From positions 89,304,273 through 89,368,272 of the forward strand of contig NC_079498.1 of assembly GCF_030052815.1 (NCBI RefSeq): a stretch of DNA of 64,000 nucleotides. The letters run 5' to 3'. Both the position numbers and the translations under genes were made by a program. Under the pieces are notes generated by a model. It was given only the letters and a program-made list of their open reading frames with translations. It had not been told where the DNA came from and searched no databases. The DNA comes from Hevea brasiliensis (taxonomy: Eukaryota > Streptophyta > Magnoliopsida > Malpighiales > Euphorbiaceae). Below, one piece after another: positions 24,150 through 36,893 of the stretch (its first letter is position 1; each line of letters starts with the position of its first letter).

Positions 24150-24700
24150 ATTAAAATTTTATACTAAAAATTTATTTTTATTAGTTAAAATAAATTTTAA
24201 TATAATAAACTATTTGAAAATTACATAACAATAAAGCAATCACAAAATAATAACTCTATAATTTTTTTCGGTTGTCAATTACACAAAAAAAATCACATTA
24301 TAATAAAAAAATAATTTTTTTGCATAATAATAAAGTTTATTAATTGAAACTGTAAAATTTTTTTATAGTTGTCAATTATGCAATTTTTTTTAGTCATTGA
24401 TTTATTGTCAAGTATATTAATCTTTCTAAACTGATGAGCAATTAATATGATTTTAAAAAAATTAATTATAATTTTTATTTACCAAATTACATACTGTTTT
24501 GATAATGAATTCTACCACATATACTCAATTTGTAATTTTAAAAGTTATTTTATTATAATATGATTACTTTGCGTAATTGACAACAGAAAAAAATTTTTAC
24601 AGTGTTAATTTTTTGTAATTACTTTATTATTATGTAATTTTTGAATAGTTTATTATATTAAAATATATTTTAATTTTTGAATAATTTTATTAAAAAATTT
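24150..24700. repeat. Foldback (long inverted repeat) element
   Basis: The left arm at about 24190-24310 and the right arm at about 24545-24670 are inverted copies of each other. Both carry AATATAATAAACTATT, then ATTACATAA, then GTTGTCAATTAC in order. A third, direct partial copy of the arm (TATAGTTGTCAATTATGC) lies at 24365-24385. The transcript or single strand could fold into a stem of more than 100 bp. No transposase is present and no clear target duplication was found. Confidence 0.75.
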
Positions 24701-25373
24701 TGGCACAACATTCTTCAATAAAAATAGAGTGACAAAATTAATGAAATATAAGTTTTGTTAAGAATTATCTGTTATGCAAACTTCAACAATTCAGGTATAT
24801 TATTGTTTTAAAAAAAATATAAAAACTTGATTGAATGAGTAACTAATTTGACGTCAACTATATTTTGTAAGTTAGATTGACGAATCTCTTATTTTATTTG
24901 TCATTAAATATGATATTAATTAAAAATAATAAATATAAAATCTTCCAATGATAAAAATATACTTAGAATAACAATATTTTATTTGAAAAATTATATTAAA
25001 TACTTATTTCATTAGAATTTTATTGAATTTTAATTATTATTTTTAAAATATAAAATTTTTAAAAACCTTTTAATTCTTTTATTAATTCATTTGTAATTCA
25101 ATAAAAGTTAACACTCTTTTAGTATATCGTCTCCTTTTATCTGCTTTAGCGGTTTCCTTAAATTTTTAGGGCATATTTTAAGCCAAAATCTTATTTTGGA
25201 TAAAAATAAAAATAAATTAGTCTTTATTTCATAATAATCTCCAATGTTTTTATTTGTTAATGAGAGATTTGTGTTTTTTTTAGATAACTAAAATTGTTTT
25301 TTTTTTTTTTAACTTTTTTACTTATTTCATTGTCAAATATTTAAAAAAGTGATTCTAAATTTTAGAATTAAGG

Positions 25374-25831
<458 letters not shown>

Positions 25832-26029
25832 ATACAATAATAAATATTTACCTTTTTTTTCAAAAAAATAATAATTTTAGCATGATTTAAAAATATAATT
25901 ATGGTTATAGTCTTTTAATATAAATTTGAAGAAAATAATATTATTAGTGATACAGTACCATTCAAAATACCTAAATGAATATAATTTTAATCCAATTATA
26001 AACAATATCCACTAAGGGTAAGTATCTTA

Positions 26030-26330
26030 CTTTTTTAGGGATTCCGAATCCCACTATTATTAAACTTTCTCTAAAATAGGAATTCTATCTTAATACTAAA
26101 TCTTACTCTAAGTAGGAGTCTTTTTAATGCCTATAGCTCAAACCTCCACAGTCATGTATGTTGTTATCTCTAATCAATTATATATTTTACCCAGTTCTAA
26201 TTACTTACTTAAGCATCGAAAATGTTATCCAAGCTAACCCAACCTGTGTTCTCTCTTTTGTCTTGCAAGTCCATACCCGTATGCAGGAAAAATCCACGAA
26301 CAGCATCATTGGCACCGTCTGTAGGAAATG
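26030..26330 (+). repeat. 3' end of a Tat-type LTR plus PBS region
   Basis: At 26308-26326 the sequence ATTGGCACCGTCTGTAGGAA matches the plant gypsy post-LTR motif ATTGGCGCCGTCTGTGGGAA with two transitions. Upstream, CTTACTTAAGCATCGAAAATG resembles the conserved end region of Tat LTRs (CTTGAGCGTCGGAGTG-like). No gag follows, because another LTR fragment starts at 26425. The ORF on the opposite strand at 26465-26205 covers this non-coding DNA and is not a gene. Confidence 0.6.
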
Positions 26331-26424
26331 AACACAAAAAATTTGTGTATCTTCCCTTTCATCTTTTAAAATCAAGCAGAATAAAATGAATGACTTGTGG
26401 TTGTAACAATCCAACCAGAAATTT

Positions 26425-26870
26425 TGTAATACCCCCCTTACCCAGTCTACAGTGTAGCCGAGCAAAGGAATGACACATTATGTACCAAAGCATCTAATCT
26501 TATCTTATTCAATTTGGGATTAATTATATTTCATTATAATTTAAATTCAAGGAATTTTAACGAAAAACTGCAAGAGTTTCCCTGTATTATTAACCACTGA
26601 CCTGTTAAATCATTAACCTACTTAAATAATCTCAATTTTTATCAATCCAACATCTCAATCAAATTTCATATTCATTCACATAATCATTTCCATCCATTTT
26701 TGTATATGAAATTCTTTCATTTCATTAATTTACTTGCTGTACGTAATTATTACACAACTTAAAATTTAGTTACAAACTTATATCTAATTACAATACATGT
26801 GATGACTGATGATACATAACTGTGAGCCAAATATATATATATACCAAAATGAAATATGGAGGTGACACTG
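26425..26870 (+). repeat. Gypsy-type LTR fragment, about 450 bp
   Basis: It begins TGTAATACCCCCCTTACCC and continues AGTCTACAGTGTAGCCGAGCAA. The same start occurs at 51936 (plus) and, inverted, at 33903. The far end (GGAGGTGACA near 26869) abuts the truncated RNase H of the Tekay-type element. No target duplication is evident. Either a short solo LTR or the first part of a longer one. Confidence 0.6.
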
Positions 26871-27440
26871 GCTCTGTTGTAAACTGTGTATTCTTTACCC
26901 GGTGTAGGTAAAGTCAGGACATGAGCTTCAGTCAAACATCTCTTCAACTCATCAAAACTCTGCTGGCATTTATTCGTCCACAGAAAGTTCACATCTTTTC
27001 GAAGTAGCTTGGTCAATGGAGAAGCCAACATAGAAAACCCCTTTACAAAACAGCGATAGTATCCAGCTAAACCCAAAAAACTGCGAATTTCTGTGACATT
27101 CCTGGGTAGCTTCCAACTAAGGATAGCTTTAATCTTACTGGGATCTACCTTAATGCCCTCTGCTGATACTATATGCCCCAAGAAAAATATTTTCTTCAGC
27201 CAAAATTCACATTTCGACAATTTGGCATATAGTTGTTTCTCCCTTAAGGTCTGCAATACAATACGCAGATGTCTACCATGCTTCTTTGCACTCCTTGAAT
27301 AAACCAATATGTCATCGATGAATACCACCACAAACTGATCGAGGTATAGTCTGAAAATAGTATTCATCAGATCCATAAAAGCACCCGGAGCATTAGTTAA
27401 CCTGAATGGCATGACCAAGAACTCATAATGGCCATAGTGG
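26871..27440 (-). pseudogene. Tekay-type chromovirus RT palm and start of RNase H, truncated
   Basis: The open part starts around [18 protein letters not shown], followed by the active site [13 protein letters not shown], the [16 protein letters not shown] and [18 protein letters not shown] blocks, and [12 protein letters not shown]. The RNase H domain begins with [12 protein letters not shown], where a YSDAS motif is expected, and is then lost at the LTR fragment. RT catalytic Asp residues are present. A frameshift near 27430 separates it from the upstream RT half. Confidence 0.9.
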
Positions 27441-28420
27441 GTTCTAAAGGTAGTTTAGGGATACTCTGCTCTTGTACTTTTAGCTGATAATAACCAGATC
27501 TCAGGTCAATTTTGGAGAACACAGCTGCACCCCTTAATTGATCAAACAAGTTATCAATGCGGGGCAATGGATATCTATTCTTTATTGTCACCTTATTCAA
27601 CTGCCAGTAATCAATACATAAGCGGAGAGTGCCATCTTTCTTTCTAACAAACAACACTGGCGCTCCCCAAGGTGACACACTAGAGCGAATGAAGCCCTTG
27701 TCAAGCAACTCTTGCAACTGTATCTTTAACTCTTTCAATTCTGCTGGTGCCATTCTGTATGGTGTTATGGAGATTGGGTCCACACCAGGCATGACATCAA
27801 TCTCAAACTGCACTTCTCTTTCCGGAGGTAGTCCTGGCAACTCATCAGGGAACACATCCGGAAAGTCACATACTGTAGGGATGTCCCTCAATATTGGACT
27901 CCCTACTTGGGTGTCTATCACATGTGCCAAGTATGCTTCACACCCCTTTCTGATCATCTTTCTGGCTAGTGCAGTCGAAATGATATTTGATGGCAGCAAC
28001 TATCTCTCCCCATGTATTACTACATCACCGTACAAAGGGAGACCAAAAGTGACTATCTTCAGTCTACAGTCAATCATGGCGTGATGCCTGGCTAACCAAT
28101 CCATGTCCAAGATGATATCATAATCTCTGAAGGGCATTTTCAATCAAATCTGATAGAAAAGTGTGTCCTTGAATCACCAAAGGACAATCTCTATACATTC
28201 TATTGATTCGGACCTCTTATCCTAATGGACTAGTTACTAATACTTCAAAATCCATTTTAGCACACGAAACAGCAAGAGAACTAACTATGCTAGTACTAAC
28301 ATACGAATGGGTTCAACCCGGATCAAACAACACAAAGACATCATGATCAGAGATAGAGAAAGTACCGGCTATAATATCTCTTCTCGTGCTCTTCTCACTT
28401 CTGTAAACTCCGCCGAAGAT
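27397..28420 (-). pseudogene. Tekay-type protease remnant and RT N-terminal half
   Basis: The open part 27999-27397 has [20 protein letters not shown], then [16 protein letters not shown] and [20 protein letters not shown]. It then has [20 protein letters not shown] (usual form IDYRQLN; CGG to TGG change) and [13 protein letters not shown]. The region to the right (28000-28420) holds the protease end, with THSYVSTSIVSSLA and a degraded GMDWL block, but carries several stops and a frameshift. The plus-strand ORF at 27629-28084 is a shadow of this region. Confidence 0.88.
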
Positions 28421-28474
28421 GGGTTCATAAGATGGAGGTTCCTAACCGGATGGGGTTGGGACGTGCTTGTTCAA

Positions 28475-29780
28475 CTAAAGAAAAGATTTGGGCCATATCT
28501 TTGGGAATGAAACCTCCCAAGGGACAAATCCGTGAGGCCCATGGGCCAAAGCGGACAATACTAACTGGAGAAGGATCGGGCTGTTACACAGAAGCATTGC
28601 CTCTACCTCTACCTCTGCCACTTTCTCTACTAACTGGTTGTGAACCTCTGGTAGTAGAACTCTGAATAGATCCCTCAGTAGTAGTAGGAGCTGTCCCAAA
28701 TCTACGGGCACTGGTGCAGTCCTTAGTAAGATGGCCCGTGCCTCCATAGTTAAAGCAAGCTCCTGTTGCCCAATAGCATTCTCCCCCATGAGTTTTGCCA
28801 TATGTCTCACAGGGGCGGGGAGGATATGAACCTCTGGTCGACTGCTGACCAGACCTAGGGGGTCTCTATCCAGAGAATCTACCCTTCCGAACCTTCCTCC
28901 TATGCCTGATCCCCTAAAGTTTTTCCTCTTTCTAGATGTACCACTAGGACTTTGCTCTACTGATTTTCCACCTTTATCTTTCTCTGATTTTTCAGTCTTC
29001 TCAGATTTCTCTTTCACTAGTGTCACTTCTAATTCAATTCTTTCTACTTCCAGTGCTTGAGACATTAGTTCAGAAAAGTTGTTGTATTTAAAGCCGACCA
29101 CTTGCACTCTTAAACTAGGCTTCAGGTTGGTTTCAAATCTCTTGCACCTTTCTCTGCTGGTAGATAGGAGACTCCCAGCATAGTGGCTTAAGCGGGAGAA
29201 CTCCCTCTCATACTCTGCCACTGATCTGTTGCCTTGTTTCAGACTCAGAAATTCTTGCAATTTTTTTATCTATATATGCATCTGGGACATATTTCTATTT
29301 GAACTCTCAGATGAAGTCATCCCAGGTCAATACTGGTCGTTCTGCCAAGCTGTGGGGGATGGTCTTCCACTAGTCATACGCATCCCCTTGCAGCAAAGAC
29401 ATTGAATATTCAAACTTTAATTCATCCGGGCAGTGCAGTTTCTTGAATACTCTGTCCATTCTTTCCAGCCATTGCTCTGCCTCTAGAGGGTCTACTGTAC
29501 CCTTAAATTCTGTCGCCCTATATTTCAACAGCTTATCATACTGTCTGACAGAGCCTGAGGTTGCACCACAGGAGTCTGGGGTGGAGCTTGAGCAGGCATA
29601 CCCCCAGCCATCTGTTGAAACATAGCAGCCATCTGCTGGGCGAATTGTGCCAAAAATTGTGGCATTTGTGGGGCTGGTGCCACTGACCCACTAATATTTT
29701 GGAAAGCTGGGGCTTCCCTTTGGGCCTCAGCCTCTACCGACTGCTAAACAGAGCGATTCCCTTCTTCTATTTTAGTCTGG
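28475..29780 (-). pseudogene. Tekay-type chromovirus gag, broken
   Basis: The 29260-28475 frame begins MQEFLSLKQGNRSVAEYERE and continues with LSHYAGSLLSTSRERCKRFE, then a Lys-rich region. After a frameshift, near 28810-28720, the CCHC zinc knuckle reads CFNYGGTGHLTKDC in the adjacent frame. Its second Cys is Tyr (codon 28746-28748). The N-terminal part (29780-29600) is rich in Gln, Ala and Met (MPQFLAQFAQQMAAMFQQM). Gag would build the particle and the knuckle would bind element RNA. Confidence 0.85.
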
Positions 29781-29916
29781 AGTTAGGATATCTCCTTAAC
29801 AAATAACACAAGGAGATTTTCCTCCGTTAGTTCATATTTATGATGTAATGCACTGTGTGTAACAAATAAGGACATTGAGAAGTTGTACTTATCAAAGAAA
29901 AGACTTTAAAAAATTC

Positions 29917-29928
29917 GCTCTGATACCA
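29917..29928 (-). other. Primer-binding site (initiator Met tRNA)
   Basis: On the minus strand this reads TGGTATCAGAGC, the perfect 12-base complement to the initiator Met tRNA 3' end, used by Ty3/gypsy chromoviruses and copia elements. It lies 8 bp from the LTR end at 29937. Confidence 0.92.
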
Positions 29929-29936
29929 CTAAAACA

Positions 29937-32900
29937 TGTTACAGCTTACCCCTTTGTAAGGCATAACATGATCCCATAGTATACCTAATGAATTACCAAT
30001 TCCGTCTACCGATAACTTATTAAATACACTACAAAGGATTTTAAAACAATTTTCTTACTTTTTGAAAGTGGTGAGCTTTTATATCAAGTATTAAAAACAT
30101 TTAATTGAAGTTTAAAAACTAGTTAAAATTTTTGTCTATTTTTATTTTTACGCAAATTTTAGAAAAATTTTGGCAGAGTGCCGTCTATATTTAGGAAAAA
30201 TAGTTCTTCAAATACCTGTAAAAACACTTCTAATAATTCATTTCATCAAACTCACTACTACCACAACACAATTCAACATCATTTCTCCCAACTCCATAAT
30301 TCAAAACAATTCTCAATTTAGTTGTCATAAAAAATAATACTAAATAACTTCATTCATATTTCATTAAAGAAAAATCAATTTACATTCATCAACCCAAAAT
30401 TTACATTAGAAAATCTAAAATAATATTATTACAAAATCTATACAACTGCTCAATACCAGTTTGTACATATACATACAGTTACATACACAAATATAAACAT
30501 TACAAATAGGGTATAAAATTATGCCCGACAAAATCTCATGGATGTAGCTCCAAGATCTTCAGCAGCTCGCTCTGTTACTCCTCTAGTCTCTCTATCTGCG
30601 ACAGCAATAATAGCCATCGCTGAGTACTATGACTCAGTAGTGCACAATATGCTAAAATAACATTTTATGCATAATTCAAATCACATTTATTCAAATATGA
30701 TACTGAACATGAAAAACATATACAAAACATGATTTATAAATTTTTCGTCCAAACAATCTCAATTAGGAAGTCTCAAAATGAATTTCATAAAAACACACAG
30801 TTATATCATGCCATTCAGAATAATATTCATCTCAATAGCCGGAGGCTTATAAGCAATCACAAGGCTAGCTAGCTCAAACTATGGATACCCATTCAATTTC
30901 TTCCTCTACTAGCACACACCTCAATATTTCAGCTAAAGAGGGAATCAAAATTCAAAACTAATTCCTCCCACTAGTCATGCTAGTGAGGCATTCAAATATA
31001 TGGTCATGACACTGTGATTTCAAAACTGTCTTAGCAAATTACTAAACATTTACTGCCAATTCAAACACATACAAGTAAACTTTCAATAATTTAAGTCAAA
31101 AGCATAATACACATTTCAATCACCATTTTGCAATATAAGTAAATCACAATTCATTTCATGCACTTTGTAAAGGAATTTTAAAGAATATTTATGTTGTGCA
31201 CAAACCTTATGCGAGTGGCCTCTTGGCCTTGACTCGATGCCTCGGGTTCCTTCCCGGTATTCTTTACGACTGAAATACATAATTTTATAGTATTTCAGTA
31301 TCATAATTTATTATAAGTCTAAAAATAAATTCAAATCTATTTATATCTAGCTTTAATATGTTAAACTTGACATTCTTTAAAATTTACACTTTGGAGTTAC
31401 TATTCACGACGCTATTCAAGTCAAATTGTTGACTTTCTCATGCTTAATAGGTATGAGAATTTTAATTTCACCCACATACCACATTTTGGTTACCTAACTT
31501 GTTGGTTTTGGTTGTTTTCCTCAAATCTTAAGTCTCTTAGGTGAAATTCCAAAATTTTAGATTTGGTGTCCTGTATTGCACTGTTTCATTGGTCAAGTTT
31601 TTGTTGAAATTTGGCTAAGTTTTCTTCATAGAAGTTGTTCCTTATTGTCTTAACTTTATTTCCTTTTTTGAATCACTCCATTTGGAGTTTTGTTGCCCAA
31701 GTTATGGCCATTTGAACATGGTTGGCCAGATTTGGTGTTACCCAAAATTCTAGGCATTTTCTAGATATTGGCAATTTTTGTACACTGATTGCAGGTGAGT
31801 TTTTGGACAGGTTATGGTCAAACTTTGGGTTTGTTTTCTTCATGAAAGTTGTAGGCCATGTCTCAGCTTTCTATCGGTATAAAATTTAGGTCATTTGGAC
31901 CTTCCTAGACCATGTTATGGTCATTTACGTAACTACTGTTCATTTGGTCATTTTTGTACAGGTCAGTGTGCCCAATTCCGGATTTGGCCTAATTGTTCAC
32001 TAAGTTATGGTCACTTTCTGGGCATGATTCCTAAATGAAAAATGTCTTGTGTCTAGTTTCATTCCCAATTGATCTCACATCAATTAGGTTGGTAAATTTT
32101 CAGTTTTGGTCCCTGAAAGGGACCTAGGTCAAGTTGCCTGCACACTGACCCTAACCAATCCAAATTGAAACTTATTTCTAGCAATTCACACACACCACAA
32201 ATGGTCACAATTGACCATTTCTCAACTCAAGTAAGGTCAACTACATCAATTGCACAATTCTTAACTTTTTCTCCAATTTTTCAAAATGCTCAAAACTCTA
32301 ATTACATAGAGTTCAAATCTAATGCATTCAAAACATATATCCATACTTCACATACACAACTCAACCTAAACAACCATTCAAACACCTCAAACTCATTCAT
32401 TTCAAACCCTAACTAAGGTTGGCCGAAATTCTTGTTTGGTCCCTCAATAATTATTTTCTTTTAATTTTAAGTTAAGATCTAAGTTACTTACACTAAAAAC
32501 ATAAGTATTAAACAATAAGTTTTCAATTCAAACCACTAACCTTAAACTTTGAAGTTCAAATCTTCAATTTCTTCCTTTTCTTCTTTTCTTTCCTTCCTCT
32601 AAAGCTTTCTCAAGTTGAACTAACAAGTTTTTATGGTTTAGTTTGGGGTCAAAGCAGGGTTAAGTGGTTGGAAGAAAGCTTGAACTCAAGCTTCAATGGT
32701 GGTTTTTCAATGGTGGAGAGGTGAGAGAAGGGTGGCCGAAACTCTTGGAGAAGGAGATCTGATTTTTTTTTTCTTTTTAGTGTATTTTTCAGTCTTTAAA
32801 ATTGCTTTCAACTTAGTCAATATTGATGGGCAAAAATAAAATTATTTATGATGTCATAATAGTGATGTAAGCATGATGTAACTAAACTTTTTCTTTTTTT

Positions 32901-33435
32901 TCTTTTTCTTTTTCATTTATTTTTCCACTAGTTCTTTAATTTAATTCTTGATCCCGAAATTTTCTTTTCTCTGATTTTATTGGACAGTTAGGTCAGGAGT
33001 CAGCTCCAGGGGTGAATTGACCAAATTGCCCCTCGCTGGTTCAATCCGGTTTGCAAGTTATTCAATATTTCTTTTGGATCCCTGACCTAATTATTTGACC
33101 TGCTTAACAACTCTTTTATGTGATTTTCTCTTTTCCACTGTGTTCGCAATAGTCCTAAGGATCGCGGCTTCACATTTTCCTGTTCAAAATTCAGGTTAAG
33201 GCTGACCTCGCAGTCACTTCTAGGGAAGGTCACCCATCGTCGTGACTCCCGGCTCATTTAACATTTTATGTTCTGTTTTTCTTATTTATACTTAACTATT
33301 TGGCAATTACTAATTATTTACATTCAGAGCTTATCTAGGTGTCTTAGACGTGGTTCTAATTCTCTTAATTATCCGAACCGACACCGTTCACTGGAACAGT
33401 AAAATATACCAGGCTATGCAAATAGGGCTGTTACA
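29937..33435 (-). repeat. 5' LTR of the Tekay-type element, about 3.5 kb
   Basis: On the minus strand it begins TGTAACAGCCC and ends AAGCTGTAACA, giving TG...CA ends and a short terminal inverted repeat. It abuts the PBS. A length near 3.5 kb fits the long LTRs of Del/Tekay chromoviruses. Its left end (TTACCCCTTTGTAAGGCATAAC on the plus strand) is the same family as the LTR ends at 49.08, 54.67 and 62.82 kb. The ORFs inside (31304-31116, 32165-32416) are not genes. Confidence 0.88.
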
Positions 33436-33903
33436 AAGTCACCTCAGCTGTGCACTTGGTAGGGCCCATGATTACATGTTTTGTACTTTTTGTTCATTGT
33501 ACATAAGTAAAAGATGTAATTCATTTTGAGACTATATAATAAATTGTAAATTATTGTATATAAATTTTATATGAATGAAATGAAAGGTATTTACTTGAAA
33601 TGAATATGAGAAATTTTTGTGAGCAAACAATGATATGATATGATGCATGGAAAAATGAGATGGATATAAACTGTTTTTAACAGGTGAATAGTGAAACCTA
33701 CCAAAAGCTGATAAAACAGGGGAAACTCTGTCCTAGTCTCCATAAAAATAAAATGTGGTAAAAAAAATTTTCAACATATGGGATAATATGAATAAATAGA
33801 ATTTAAATTAATAATGTACATGACAAGATAAGATAGGGTGCCCCGGCACCAAATGTGGCACACCTGGCTCGGCTACACTGTAGACCGAGTTAGGGGTGTC
33901 ACA
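33436..33903 (-). repeat. Gypsy-type LTR fragment, inverted relative to the copy at 26.4 kb
   Basis: On the minus strand it begins TGTGACACCCCTAACTCGG, continues TCTACAGTGTAGCCGAGCCA, and ends near GAGGTGAC at 33436. Length and both ends resemble the 26425-26870 fragment, supporting a short LTR family of about 450 bp. Confidence 0.6.
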
Positions 33904-34747
33904 AAACATGACTAAAAAACATATCAATTTATGATCAAAATCCCAAAAACTTAAACTAAACATATAAACATGCAATAAAATAATCAACTAACCTTTTCAA
34001 ACATAAAAACACAACATGCAACAAGGTTTTGCAAAGAAAATCTCATAATAATTGTTAGTGAATGATTCCAAAACAATTCCTCTAACCCCATCAAATTGTT
34101 CAAACCATCCAAAATCAAAACTTTTCCTAAGGGAGCATTAGAAGAACTAAAGCATTTTGCATGTGCAAGATTTTAAATAAAGATTAGGGTTTGAACCTAA
34201 AATTTCAAAAAATCCCCAAATTAACCTAAACCCTTGATATGCATGAATCAAAATACAACACATCTATACAAAAATAACAAGGAAAGAATAAATCTTTAAA
34301 AAGAAAACAATAAATTACATTTGATCTTGAACATTAACACCCAAGACCTTAGGAGACTCTTCGAGGTCCGAGACTCGTGTCTTCTTCAAATTTACTCAAA
34401 GGCACAAATCAAAGGGCAAATCTAAAAGATTTCTCATGCATGTTCAAAACAACAACAAAGATTTTGATTAGTAAGCTAGGAAGCTTAGAAAAGAAAGAAA
34501 AACTTGAAACTTAGATGGGAGGAGAGAAACTTACCGATTTCTTTCTCCCTTTCATGACTAGAGGTACTATTTATACCTTGCTAAACTATAGGACTTTCGA
34601 CTGCCGACTTTTACTTTATGCTGCCAAAAGTCAACTTCAGCTATTGAAATTAACCTTTGGCTACCAAAAACCACATCTTTGACTTTTCTTCCTTTCTCCT
34701 CCCCTCCTACTCTTGAAAACTCCATCCCACAAAGGTGGGGTATTATA
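33904..34747 (-). repeat. LTR fragment of another gypsy family
   Basis: On the minus strand its 5' end is TATAATACCCCACC (an original TG start is likely mutated to TA), preceded by the purine run GAAGGGGGGTAGAT at 34748-34761, a polypurine tract. It shares CTGCC(A/G)-AAGTC words with the 18.0-20.4 kb block. Only part of an LTR is present. Confidence 0.55.
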
Positions 34748-34761
34748 ATCTACCCCCCTTC
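34748..34761 (-). other. Polypurine tract of a gypsy element
   Basis: GAAGGGGGGTAGAT on the minus strand sits directly before an LTR start, as expected for a plus-strand primer. No recognisable pol follows to the right. Confidence 0.55.
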
Positions 34762-36893
34762 AACAACTGAAAGCGAGAAAAAGAGAAAACATTTCTTTTT
34801 GAAAACAATTCATAATATCAAGGGGAAAAGCAAAATTCACATAGAAACACATCTCCTTACTAGTGCTAGGGAGTCTCATTTTATATGCTAAGCTATGACA
34901 TTTCTCCATCCTTCCATTTAATGATTATTCTTAGCATTGGAAATTCCTCAAACACAAGACACATCATACATATATTCTAATCATAAACTTCTTATATCTT
35001 TTAACTTGTTTCTTATTTCATTTTTTTCTAGCAACTTCCTTTCTCAACTTCTCTTTTCTTACATATTACATCCTTTTCTGCTATTATCTATTCTACTACT
35101 AACCATCCTACCTCTTTTGGTGGTACTAAAGCAACCCATTATGCTTCTATTGCCTTTTGGCGTGAATGGGAGGTAAGTCATGTTTGGAAGTGTCTAGGAG
35201 AGAGAAAATTAATTATCTCTTGATTGGGTAAGAGAGAAAACTAGTTAATTTTGATTAGGTGAGTGAAAAATGTGAGATTCAGTCTCTTAGGTGAGAGAAA
35301 TTGATTGATTGAGTCTCTAAAAATTAAAATAAAGCAAATTTATTTTTTTATTTTCAAGTTTATGTGTGGATTTAGAAAAGAATTAAGCCGTGGGTTGTGA
35401 GCAATAAAAAAATAAAAAAAAGGAGAGAGTTGAGAGATTAAAAAAATAATAATAAATTGAGAGCCTTGGTTCTAGGAAAAAAATTCAAATTTGATTTTAT
35501 TAAATAAATTTTAGCTATTACATTACTAGTTAATTTTTATTTAGTAAAATTATATTTTTCTTTAATTTAATTTATTAGGTAAAATTTTGACTCTCTCAAT
35601 ATTGTCAATTTTTATTCAATAAATTAAAATTTTCAATAATATCTCAATGGAGGTAACTGCAACATAGGAGGCAATGGAAATTTCAAGTCGAGTTCGAGCA
35701 ACCAGTCCTTTAATTTTCTCAAAACAATCATTTACATTTCCTGCACAGATTTACAATTTCTTTAGCAATTATTTTATTTTTCGGTCAAGCTCTCAATTTA
35801 CTTTTTAATGCATAGATTTATTTTTCTGCAATCAATCCATTAATTTTCTGTGAAGTTCTCAATTTACTTTTCAGTCCAATGATCAATTTAATTTTCTTGC
35901 AAAGATTTACATTTTCTCAAGCTCTCAATTTAGCCTTCGGTCAAGCTCAATTTATTTTTTTAATGCAATAATTTATAATTTTCACAATGAACAGTCTTTA
36001 TTTACTAAACACAATTTATTTTTCAATGCAAAAGCTTTCAATTAATTTTCCTAGCAACCAATTTCTTTCTCAAATTTCTCAAAGCTGAACAAGTAGAGAT
36101 TCTAACAAAATACATTCAAGTGCAGTTAGGGAACCCAATAAAAAATTTGGTCCTTTATTTCTCGCCAATCGTTTTGATTGGAAGTTAGATCGGCTCAACC
36201 ATGTTTACAATTAGGATCATACGCATCCCTAGCACGCCCAAATTCAACTCTCACATGCGAAAAATGTTATACATGCTTTTGACACACTTAATTGAGTAAA
36301 ATCAATTTTGTGCAGAAACAAACACTAAAATAGAAGTTATACTTTATATAGGAAATATTCCTTCATCTTATTAAAGAATATTTCTTTCACTCAAATTCGA
36401 AAAAGATGATTTCTAAATCCACTAAAATTTTGAATAACAAATCTAATATAAATCTTTCATTTTTCTCTCTTTTTCCTAAGAATATTTATGTAGCGTAGTT
36501 TTTCCATAGAATCAATTGATTAATAACTTTCAGAATATCTTTTTTCAATAATATTAATAATAAATTTAAAAAAAAAAAATCATTCTTTCAATTTCTTTAA
36601 ACTTCAGTAGAAAGTTTAAAGTAAAATCTGTTATTTGATATGCCTACTAGTTTATTGCAACAATTTATACTTTTGACGTAGCAGAGATATGGAAACTTAT
36701 GGTTACAGGCAAATCATCCAAGAAATAAATATTGTAAATTTTATAATATACTTGAAGTATGTGCTTCCTCACTCATATAGATATGACTTCGCATTTATGT
36801 GATTATAAAGAACATTAAAATTTATTATTCTAAACATTCCTAATAATTTCTCTATAAATAATGCATGGAAGAGTAATTGACAAATGAATGTAC
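34762..36893. other. Intergenic DNA, possibly old repeats, 3' of the glycosyltransferase
   Basis: I found no gene. Between 35730 and 36060 the words CTCAATTTACTTTT and GCAA-ATTTA recur with variation, an imperfect tandem repetition. A less AT-rich stretch at 36120-36260 (ATACGCATCCCTAGCACGCCC) may be an old retroelement fragment. ORFs at 34679-34891 and 34937-35176 are not convincing. Confidence 0.45.

Noticed and set aside
26205..26465. 86-codon minus-strand ORF
   Set aside because: It spans a Tat LTR end, its PBS and the start of another LTR, all non-coding.
27629..28084. 151-codon plus-strand ORF
   Set aside because: It is antisense to the Tekay RT, which carries family motifs on the minus strand.
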